Origin: Branchiostoma belcheri
Taxonomy: Eukaryota > Chordata > Leptocardii > Amphioxiformes > Branchiostomatidae
Assembly (NCBI RefSeq): GCF_001625305.1
Contig: NW_017803908.1
Coordinates: forward strand, 1 to 64,000
Direction: 5' to 3'
Length of the DNA: 64,000 bases
Every line of letters begins with the position of its first letter. Position 1 is the first letter of the stretch. Below the pieces are notes generated by a model. That model did not search any database, had not been told where the DNA came from, and saw nothing but the letters and a program-made list of their open reading frames with translations. Position numbers and translations under genes: made by a program. Of the stretch, positions 1 to 11,300 are shown one piece after another.

Positions 1-57
1 AATATTCAAATTAACAAACGTTAACGTTTCCCGTTTGTTTTTCCTGTTTTGGCACAG

Positions 58-2300
58 ACCTGAATGAATGTACCTGGAAACCATGCCTCCATGGACGCTG
101 TGTGAACAAAGATGGCGGATACACATGTACCTGCGACCCTGGATGGACTGGACAGAACTGTCAGCAAGGTTAGCGTTTAATTAGTGTCAGTCATATATGC
201 CGGGATTCTTTATCGTTTTCTTGAAACATGAACAAGCCAAGGTGCCTGAGTTCTTTTTTTGTACAAGCCAAAGTTTTAAATTAAGTGTTAAGGAATTTAT
301 TGTCTGTATTAGTTTAAGGTCCCTGGCTGATTAAATGTCATTTTTGGAATAAGGCTAGAATGACCAACATCTATGTAATATAGTTGCTTATTAGCTAGAT
401 CAACCTTAATTTTGAAGACTATTTTTTTTTTTGACGCAGACCTGAATGAATGTACCAGGAACCCATGTCAACATGGACGCTGTGTGAACAAAGATGGCGG
501 ATACAACTGTACCTGCAACCCTGGTTGGACTGGACACAACTGTCAGCAAGGTGACTGAGTTCTTTTGTGTAGAAGCCAAAGCTTTAAATTAAGTGTTAAG
601 GAATTTATTGTCTGTATTAGTTTAAGGTCCCTGGCTAATTGACTGTCATTTTTTGGAATAAGGCTAGAATGACCAACATCTATGTAATATAGTTGCTTAT
701 TAGCTAGATCAACCTTAATTTTTGAAGACTTTTTTTTTCTTTTGATGCAGACCTGAATGAATGTACCAGGAACCCGTGCCTACATGGACGCTGTGTGAAC
801 AATGCTGGCGGATACAACTGTGCCTGCAACCCTGGATGGACTGGACAGAACTGTCAGCGAGGTGATTATTTAAGTAGTGTTAGTCATATATGCCGGGATT
901 CCTTATCACTTTCTTGAAACACAAACCTCTACTCTGTGTAGCTACTGATGCACTATAAGATGATATTTGGCTTTTTAAGCTGTAGGATTTATATGATTCT
1001 CTTCATCGCACAGACCTGAATGAATGCGATGGAAACCCATGTGAACATGGACACTGTGTGAACAAAGATGGCGGATACAAATGTACATGCAACCCTGGAT
1101 GGACTGGACAGAACTGTCAGCAAGGTGTCTGAGTTCTTTTTGTTTAGAAGCCAAAGTTTTGAATAAAGTATATTCTGTATTAGTCTTAGGTCCCTGGCTT
1201 ACTGTCATTTTTGGAATAAGGCTAGGATGACCAACATCTATGTACTGTAGTTGCTTATTAGCTCGATCGAGCTCATCTTAGAAGACTTTTTTTTTTCTTT
1301 TTATGCAGACCTGAATGAATGTACCAGGAACCCGTGCCTATATGGACGCTGTGAGAACAAAGATGGCGGATACAACTGTACCTGCAACCTTGGATGGACT
1401 GGACAGAACTGTCAACTAGGTGAGTTATTTTTGTGCAGTATTTAAGGTTTTAAATGAAGAGTTGAGGAATATCTTTTCTTTCTTCGTCTTTTCTGATTGA
1501 CTGCCATTTTGAAAATAAGACTAAAATGGCCGACATCCATATACTGTAGTTGCTTGTTTGCTTGTTCAATCTAGCACAGTTTAAATACGTTTTTTTTTTT
1601 TTTTTTTTGACGCAGACCTGAATGAATGTACCAGGAACCCATGTCAACATGGACGCTGTGTGAACAAAAATGGCGGATACAACTGTACCTGCAACCCTGG
1701 ATGGACTGGACACAACTGTCAGCAAGGTGATTGTTTAATTAGTGTTAGTAATATATGCTGGGATTCTTTATCACTTTCTTGAAACACGAACCTCTACTCT
1801 GTGTAGCTACTGATGCACTATAAGATGATATTTGGCTTTTTAAGCTGTAGGATTTATATGATTCTCTTCATCGCACAGACCTGAATGAATGTGATGGAAA
1901 CCCATGTGAACATGGACGCTGTGTGAACAAAGATGGCGGATACAAATGTACCTGCAACTCTGGATGGACTGGACACAACTGTCAGCAAGGTGACTGAGTT
2001 CTTTTTTTGTACAAGCCAAAGCTTTAAATTAAGTGTTAAGGAATTTATTGTCTGTATTAGTTTAAGGTCATTGGCTGATTGACTCTTATTTTTGGAATAA
2101 GGCTAGAATGACCAACACCTATATAATATAGTTGCTTATTAGCTCGATAAACATTAATTTTTAAAGACTTTTTTTTTCTTTTGATGCAGACCTGAATGAA
2201 TGTACCAGGAACCCGTGCCTACATGGACGCTGTGTGAACAATGCTGGTGGATACAACTGTGCCTGCAACCCTGGATGGACTGGACAGAACTGTCAGCAAG
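58..2300 (+). CDS. Eight tandem calcium-binding EGF-like exons
   Basis: Exons of exactly 111 bases (37 codons, phase 1-1) lie at 58-168, 440-550, 751-861, 1014-1124, 1309-1419, 1616-1726, 1879-1989 and 2190-2300. Each encodes one EGF module starting D-L-N-E-C and ending G-W-T-G-x-N-C-Q, with six cysteines. The D-x-N-E-C start plus the C-x-N-x4-Y-x-C segment is the calcium-binding and Asp/Asn-hydroxylation signature of cbEGF domains. Acceptors are strong (T-rich tract then CAG) and donors are AAG|GTGA or close variants. Introns between copies are nearly identical in blocks, so the array grew by duplication of exon-plus-intron units. The fifth copy ends in QL rather than QQ. Confidence 0.9.
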
Positions 2301-5300
2301 GTGATCGTTTAATTAGTGTTAGTCATATATGCTGGGATTCTTTATCACTTTCATGAAACACGAACACCCCTGTACATGCAACCCTGGATGGACTGGACGG
2401 AACTGTCAGCAAGGTGTCTGAGTTCTTTTTGTGTAGAAGCCAAGGTTTCGAATTAAGTGTTAGGAAATTTATATAATTTGTCTTCGTCAGAAAGACTGTG
2501 CAATTGTCTCGGCGCATTGTGGGCGACTGCGGATTTAGCGATATAACTCTGGCAGGCATGATTCGACGACCATGATTTTTGGCAGGCAGATTACCGTTGT
2601 TGAGGCCGAAGTTAAGTGCAAGTTTCGGCTTCGTGGGGGTCCGTACGTTACGTTAGTGCACTTTCTGTGTTTGTGGCTTGTGAGCAAAATAACTTGAGTA
2701 TGTGTAGAATGATGTGTATAATTTTTGGTTAACAGGTTACTATTGTCGAGACCAAGGTTAAGTTCGTTAATGGGCTTCGTGGGGGGTTTAGTTCTCACTC
2801 CAGAGGGCATTTTCTTAATTTTTTTGTTAGGAGGATAACTTGTGTATATGTGGATGGAAGTTAATGAAATTTGGTAGGCATGTTACTGTGGTGGACACCA
2901 AGATTAAGTTCAAAGATGAGAGTCGTGGGGGTCGATATGTCCCCGAAATAGGCATTTTTGTGCGTTCCTTTGTTCTTTGTAGTTCAGGTTCGGATGTGGC
3001 ATTAGTCCAGATTTTTGTATGGTGTATAGGTTTAGAAATATAGATATAGTGGTGTAAGTTTGAACTCTTTTGTTTTGTAGCAATGTGGAAAAGAAGTATT
3101 TTTTTGTTGTTCTGGTGTTGATATATCAGTGAGGGACAGGTGTTTTCACCATACACAGTTTAGCAGCATGTAACTATTAAAGTTGTTGGACAGCTATTAC
3201 GTTGACAGGGTAATTGGTTTGGTGATTGAACAAATCTCTCTTTGATCATGAGCTAGTATAAATCAATTTTATACTTTATCAATTTTATACAATTTGATAC
3301 GGCTATTCATGGGTGAGGTGTATTGGGCGGTACAAGCAGAACAACTGTCATCTGGCCATGTTATTTGCATACTATTTGGTATTCATGATCAGTTTTCTGT
3401 CCCTTTTTGGTGACGCTTTAGGGGCGGAGCCGTTGGTATAGTACTGCGATTGAGTTGAAAATATTCTAAGAATTCCACCAATGCATTCCCTTGGGAATTG
3501 CTTTTTGGCGATACCTTGCGGGACCTATTCTCCAAGCAGAGGTTCAAAGGGAAGATCGTTAGCTTTCTATATATATGTCCCGTTTCTGGTCGCTATCCCC
3601 ACCAAACGTGGCATATATAGAAAGGTAACGACAATCCCCACCAACCTCTGCTTGGAGAGTAGTGCGACCAACCTTTGTACATAGGCATAATCTCCAGTCA
3701 ATAATTTCTTCAAAACATCTTATTTTTTCGAGTCCACCCTTTAACTGTTTTTCTGACCATTGCATGCTCTCTGTATATATCAACTCTAATTATACTCATC
3801 AAAATCATTACGAAAAAAGAAAAGATCCAATTTTAAAACGAAATGGAACGGGAGGTGAAGAACTTATCATCATTACGAGGGGTGTTCAAAAAGTTCTCGG
3901 TCTCACCTAGAAAATAAAGGTCAAACTCCTATTCTTTGATATAATTGTATACTATAACGTCTTACATCACTGCACACAAAAATTCAAATTTTTATATTCG
4001 TTAATTAGCACGTGACACCCCGTGAAAATGGGGATGGTGAGGGCAAAATGACAAAATGGCCGCAACAGAAGTTAATAACCCTTACTGTGTACAAATAGGT
4101 AAATATATCAAAGAATGTTTAGACCTTAGAACAAGTAGTATTAGTTGACTCATCTATTGTTTTGTACGTAAGTTAATTTCGTTGTACCCATGTATTTGTC
4201 TGTATATCTACATGCAGTCTTAGACCTTACGAAAGTCCCTGTACTTTTGTGGTGTCAATAAAGTTCTCTCTGTATGTTTTCTTCAGCTGATGCAGTCGGT
4301 TTGTGGCCATTAAACTCACAGTACGGAGCGTCAGACAAAACGGGAAACGGAAATGACGGGGTAGCAAGAGGAACCCAGTTAGCCCCTGGTCCAAACGGAG
4401 ACCCTGACGGCGCTTTTCTGTTTTCGGGGACTGCAAATTCTTACATAGACATTCCCAACAACGGCAAGCTGGATGTGCGGTACTCCTACACCATACTGGC
4501 CCACATATATCCTACAGGTCAGGCCGGGCCAATCTTCGACTACGTCGGTCAATGGTGGGCAAAGGTCACTATTTGGCGCATGCCCACAGGGCCCAGTCTG
4601 AGACCCCTTTGATTGAGTGCAGCCAAACCAACTGAAAACAGCCTTTTTCTTGGTATGAGCGGGTAAATGCTGGCATTTTCCAGCTGGAGAGTTATTTCTA
4701 TTTCTATTAACTTGAAAAAACTGGCTGTTAGTGTTGTTTTGGCTGCTTGGTAGGCTCTAAAACTAATCCCATCTTCTTGTCTTTTGGTGGTCTTCAGGGG
4801 GGTCAGAGGTCATGTTGCCAGTGTTTGCATTTGCCGTGCTATGTATCGCTGGTCAAAAAGTGACATTTTTGGACTAAATGGACAATTTGGAAGTTGGACT
4901 ACCCTGTCAATATGTGTTTGCAATAGTTGAACACTCAAGTAGGTCATTTTGTTGACAGCTCAGTTCTTAGATGTTTTCCATATATTCCAATAGGGGCTGG
5001 AATCGGTGGGCTGTCCCCCGGTGGTCGGTACATTTTTGGCAAACAACTCCACAGAACTTGTTCATGAGGTAAGTTTATAGCCCGGTATCCAGTCTGGTGT
5101 GGCCTTGTGGCGTAACGGCAAGGTGTTTGGCCTAAAACTCTAAAGTCCTCTCTGTGAATCCTGCCATGTCTTCTATTCTGTACCCTTTGTCAATGCACTA
5201 ACTTTATGTAACAGTAGGTACCTGACTTCGGTTGGGGAGGTAAAAGGCGATTTGGAGAGTGGGTTTGGCTAGACTTTGACCCAGTGCCCTGGACAGAGGA

Positions 5301-8300
5301 TTTTAGGCACACTGAACCTACGGCCTCAAAAAGGCAATGAGACTGCCTTTAATAGGTAAAGGCAGTCTCATAGCCTTTTTGTATCCAGTCTATTATAGTT
5401 TGCTTATGTATCTTGAGGGCAGGAGCGATGAGGGGAGATACCAACCAACAAGTCAATTCGATACATTTCAATTCGATACATTCACAATCTTCCTTTTACA
5501 TATGAGTTGTCATGATGCAATGATCTATGTACATGTTTGCTTTTCTTCTCCTCTCTTCACGGTTTAAAATTGCAAAATTATAGCACATTATCTGTCTATT
5601 GCAGGACGGTCAGACGAGATGGACATATGTCAGAGGGGGTCAGTGCGAATGTGCTGCAGCAGAACGCTTGGAACTACGTGGGCGGAACCTACAATAGTGC
5701 CACAGGGGTTGCAATCCTCTGGAACAACGGTCAAGCGGTCGCACAGGTGCAGGTCGGGGTCCCGTCTGTCGCAACTCAGAACCCGGTCCGGGTGGCGGTG
5801 AAGGACGGAGACGATCGGTACTTCGCTGGCCGTATGGCCTGTCTCCAGCTGTACGACTTCGCCATGACTCAAGAACAGATCGCCGCAGCACGGGAGACGT
5901 GTTTTCGGAGAGGTTTGTGTTTTAACTATGCATTTTAACTGTACCTGCAGCTGGGCCCGTAGTCGTAGATTCTCGTAATTTATAGGGAAACGCTAAAAAA
6001 TCCTGCTTTAATTTTCCTACAATACTGTCGTTTTAAAGTTTCACACTAACCTAACACTGCCTAGCCTGGATGCTAGACCCCGACCTTGCCCCGACTCGAC
6101 ATAATACTCCATTCGACTGGGGGAAGCCAGAAACTCCAATCCCAGATTTAGCACCTGGGTATGATAAAAATGTTCCCATATTTTTCGTAACAACTGTTTG
6201 GCACCCAGCCTACACAGTCCCCAACGTCAAACCAGTCATTTGTTGCGGGCAGTGCTACGAATGGTTAGAGTCGGAAAGATTACTTTTAACTGTCACACAA
6301 AGCCAAGTTTGGCCTTACGAACTCTACTCGAAGTGACCCATGATGGTTGGAGTAGGCTGAGAGCAGGGTCGGCACTTAACCGTACCCCCCACAATGCTCA
6401 AAGGTCTATTTTTTATCGAATGGTCAAAGATTTTTTGGCGACGCCTCCGGGGCGGAGCCGTTGGTATAGTGCCTCGAATGAGTTGAAAATATTCTAAGAA
6501 TTCCACGAATGCATTTTGTCACAAGACAACTCAAGAACGGCTAGATAGATGGGTTTCATACTTGGTGGGTCCGTAGGGCGTGACTACATGTAGAAATGAT
6601 GATCTTTTTTGGCCCCCTAGTGGCTTCACTTGGTACTGCAGCGGAATTTTTGGTCTTGATATCTCGCGATCTGGAAATGCTAGGGTCATGAATTTTGGAC
6701 GGTAGGTAGCTCTTGTGCTTGGAAAGAAGTCACGTGAGTTAAGGCCCCCTAGCAGCCTGTTCTGGAAGTGCAAGGCAGTTTGTTAAAAACATATTCAAGA
6801 GAGGATAACTAAAAAAACGGTCGACGGCTCGTCATGATTTCTGGTACATGTATGTAGGTAGCTTAAGTGATGCTTGACATTATTTGAGTTACAATTATGC
6901 AAATCAGGATCTTATTTACATAATTAATGAAGAAATGTTATAAATCTGCTGTGTTCAATATTAGGGCTATGAAATACTTGGGACATATGTAATTGAGAAC
7001 GACAAGATCTTTGACAGATATTGATTATGTAAATGAAGACCTGGTTTGCATAATCAATAAAAACTATACAATTTTGTAGTGGTATTGCTGGGAATGTAGT
7101 ACACATGTACTTGCCACATTTTGAGTTCAGTGAAGTTGAATATCACTAAACAAAATTTATTCAATCAGGTCCTAATTTGCATAATTTATGAGGAAATGCT
7201 AGAATAGCCTTATCTCTCAAGTTAAGAACATGTTTATTATCAAATTCTTGTGAGAATGACTGGCTCACATACATAAACAAGCATCTCCATCAACAATAAT
7301 CAAAGTAGACAACATGATTACCACACATTAAAAGAGAATCACGTCGCTGAGGCGTTTTTTAAAAGCCGCTTTATTCTTCTATTGGTTGGTTATAGGTAAG
7401 CCTCGTTTATTTGTGCTATATGTAAGTGTTGTGTGTTCGATGAGCTAGTTTACAGTTCTCAACAGTATTTCTTGAATGGTGTAGGTTCCTTGGATTTCTC
7501 GGTGTCGAGACCTCAACTATACGGTATGTGGTTATTTTTTTCCTTTTCTTACATTAGATGCGTTTTCCTGTAGTATGTTTTGCGTACAAATAGTGAAACG
7601 TCAAGTTTTCGGAGTTACTTTGCGTCGCAAAATGTAGGACAATGCGTTATGGAAGGTTAAACAAATCCAAATTTCCCGGGGGTGCATGTTCCCGGAACCG
7701 CTTTGCTTCGGTCCCAATTGAAAAAAGGGCCCCTGCCGGATAGTCCCCGGGCTGTCTTTTGGCACTTTCGGGCGTGACCCGCACGTGGCCCCGCGGGACA
7801 CCCTGCGGCTACCTTGCTATTTTTTGGGGCCTGGCGGGGATCCGAGAAAAATTTTATTCTGACTTGAATTCTACCCGGGCCCCGCTGAAAAAAGACGCCG
7901 TGACCTCATCGTGAGAACACCGACAGGTACCCCTCCGGTTGCCGGCAGTCCACCGGGACACATTTGTTACGTCACAGACCAGATGAACAGAATATAGGTG
8001 TGTACTTCGTAAACCCGGGTAAAATACGTGACGTCACAAATCAAAGAATCACAACAAAGGCGTAAATTCTGCATTACGTATAGGTCAGTACAAGCCATCG
8101 TCAGAGAATCTGCCGGGTACCTGCCGGGTGCCTGCCGGAGACCGACCAAAGAGGGTGACAAAATTTGTAACAAAATGCCACTGAATGAAACTTTTAATTT
8201 TGACCACGACAGCTGATGCCCGCCCGACTCCTGAGCCCGACCGGGCCGGCCGGGGCTACATCCCCGACGGGCACCGGCGCGATTGAGACCGAATCTTAAT

Positions 8301-11300
8301 TGCTCGCGCTTCGGCGCCTGGCGCCCGTATGCGCCCCTGCGTAGGCGCTTTCGTAGACACATTTGGGGATCAGGCCGGGTGGGGAACACTAGGTGTAAAC
8401 TTGTTATTAATGTAGTTAGCGATTAGTCGTTCTCACCAACATATTAGATACTAAATGTTGTGGAGTTCGAAAAAAATGCGTGCCAATTTACCGCAAAGTG
8501 TTACTGACCGGCTTGCCGTTAAGCGTTGTCGGATAATGTATGATGTTCATGCCACATAACAGTTCTATTGCAATGATGATAACATTAGCTAACTCCAACA
8601 CAAAATTTGACAGTTAACAAAACACACGTGAAACATATTAACTGTAAGGCACGGTTCACACAAGCAACCTGAACCACCACACATATAACACTTACAAATT
8701 GAACGTCCCACAATTCAATTCAAACCAAACGGTCCCGAACACCATTCACATCAACTACATTCTAAAATATATCAGCAACGTTTACAACTAAAATCAATTA
8801 AATCTAAAATATATAAACATACAAACGATCATATTACACAAACAAAAAAGGTCTGACGAAGACATGAGACCTCTGAGCTCTAGTTAGATTTAGAGCTCGT
8901 GTCTTTTTTAATCTGTCAGTACGTAGTTGTGGCTGTTGGTATGGTCCTGCTAATCTGTAATGGTTACAGACTGGCCAATTTGATACTATCTTACCCCCAC
9001 CAAGAGGAGCGCTTTAGCTTCGGTCCCAATCGCGCCGGTGCCCGTCGGGGATGTAGCCCCGGCCGGCCCGGTCGGGCTCAGGAATCGGGAGGGCACCGGC
9101 TGTCGTGGTCACAAGTTTCCTACAGTGGCATTTTGTTAAAAATTTTGCCACCCTCTTTGGTCGGTCTCCGGCAGGCACCCGGCAGGTACCCGGCAGATTC
9201 TCTGACGATGTCTTGTACTGACCTATACGTAATGCAGAATTCACGCTTTTGTTGTGATCATTTGATCTGTAACGTCACACATTTTACCCGAGTTTACGAA
9301 GTACACACCTTTATTCTGTTCATCTGGTCTGTGACGTAACAAATGTGTCCCGGTGGACTGCCGGCAACCGGAGGGGTACTTGTCGGTGTTCTCACGGTGA
9401 TGTCACGGCGTCTATTTGTCAGCGGGGCCCGGGTAGATTTTAAGTCAGAATTAAAGTCTTCTCAGGTCCCCGCCGGGCCCAAAAATAGCCCGGTAGCCGC
9501 AAGGTGTCCCGTGGGGCCACGTAGGGGTCACGCCCGAAAGTACCATAAAACAGCCCGGCAACTATCCGGCAGGGCCCTTTTTTTCAATTGGGACCGAAGC
9601 ATAAGCTTCTACATGTTTCCACGAGAGGCTACACAGGTGGGTTGGTCAGCATGAGGAACAATCTTGTAAATGAACTAACTTCGGAGAAAATCCGGGAGAT
9701 GGTACGCAAGAAGAGCTTCCACTGTCGGGTGTGTTCAGACCATTTCTAGCCTGGATGCGAAGATTAGATCTGCGTGTTGGTATAGTTTTAGGTACAGGAA
9801 CAGAACAGTTGCCCTCCTCATGCCTTTGACTCAAATTCTTATTTTTTCAGGCTCGGGGTGCCATTTTCCATTTATGTACAAAGGAAAAACCTACAATTCC
9901 TGTACCACCGTCAGCCATAACCGTCCCTGGTGTTCTTTAACTGAGGTCTACCAGCCTGGCAAATGGAAAAACTGTGACGGTAAGTTCTTGATCACGATAA
10001 AATGGTTTCGTCCCCGTCTACCATTTGCCTTTCTGGTTCTGTGTGGGACGTGGTCAGAACAATCTGTGCATGCTTCTTCTCTCCATGTAACTTCTTTTTA
10101 TCCGCACTTAACTTACCTGTTTTGTCCTACATGTACCGATGTATACACCACTTCATTGAGAGAGGGCAGGGTCCCTGAAGTGTGGCGTGATGCCACAGTA
10201 ATCCCAGTGCCTAAGGAATACCCAGCGGACTTGAACAAGATCCGGCCAATCTCACTGACCGCACAGTTTGCCAAGATCTGTGAGGGTTTTATCAGCACAT
10301 GGATTTTTTCGGACATCTTCCCAAACGTAGACATAAAGCAGTTTGGTAACATGAAGCGTTGCTCAACGACTCATTGTCTTATAGACCTCCTAAATTTCTT
10401 CTATGAGGGAGCTGAGAGGAAAAGCACTGTTGGCACATTAATACTAACTGACTTTTCGAAAGCATTCGATAGAGTCTGTCACACCACTGCCATTAACAAA
10501 CTTATATCCATGGGCACAAGACCCTCACTGATCCCCTGGCTCTGTAGTTTTGTGTCAAACAGAAGGCAGCGTGTTAGGTATCAGGACTCTATATCGAGCT
10601 GGGAAACACTAACGTGTGGAGTGGCCCAANNNNNNNNNNNNNNNNNNNNNNNNNNNNNNNNNNNNNNNNNNNNNNNNNNNNNNNNNNNNNNNNNNNNNNN
10701 NNNNNNNNNNNNNNNNNNNNNNNNNNNNNNNNNNNNNNNNNNNNNNNGGCCGAAACGAACTCCATGTTACTTAACCCTAAAAATGTAAAGCAATGTATTT
10801 CTGCTTCATGAGAACCCCCCCAGTAATGCAGCCACTGACTCTCGGAGGTCAGCCACTTAGCATAGTTACACAAGCAAAGTTACTTGGTTTGCACATACGC
10901 TCTGACCTACGGTGGTCTGATCAAGTTGACGCCATGGTGTCCAAGGGCAGTAGAAGGTTATACTTATTAAGTAGGCTGCGTCGAGCTGGCCTCCCAAGCT
11001 CTGACCTTGTCACAGTGTATTGTGGGTATATTCGACCAATAGTTGAATATGCCACGCCCTGTTGGAATGCGGGTATCACAAAAAACAATCTGACAGCATA
11101 GAAAGAATCCAGAAAAGGGCATGCAGAATCATGCTGGGTAGAAGCTATCACTCGTATTCCGAGGCCCTGTCAACTCTTGACCTCCAACGTTTGTCTGAAC
11201 GGAGACTGACCCTGTGCCGGGCCTTTGCCCTTTCAGCCACTAGGTCTAGGCACGCCCCCTGGCTACCCCCAGTTAGTAACCACTCACACAACATGCAGCT

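Noticed and set aside
7967-9654. Arg/Pro/Gly-rich ORFs in the palindrome
   Set aside because: They lie in GC-rich inverted arms, appear on both strands, and are repeated at 39480; no domain pattern.
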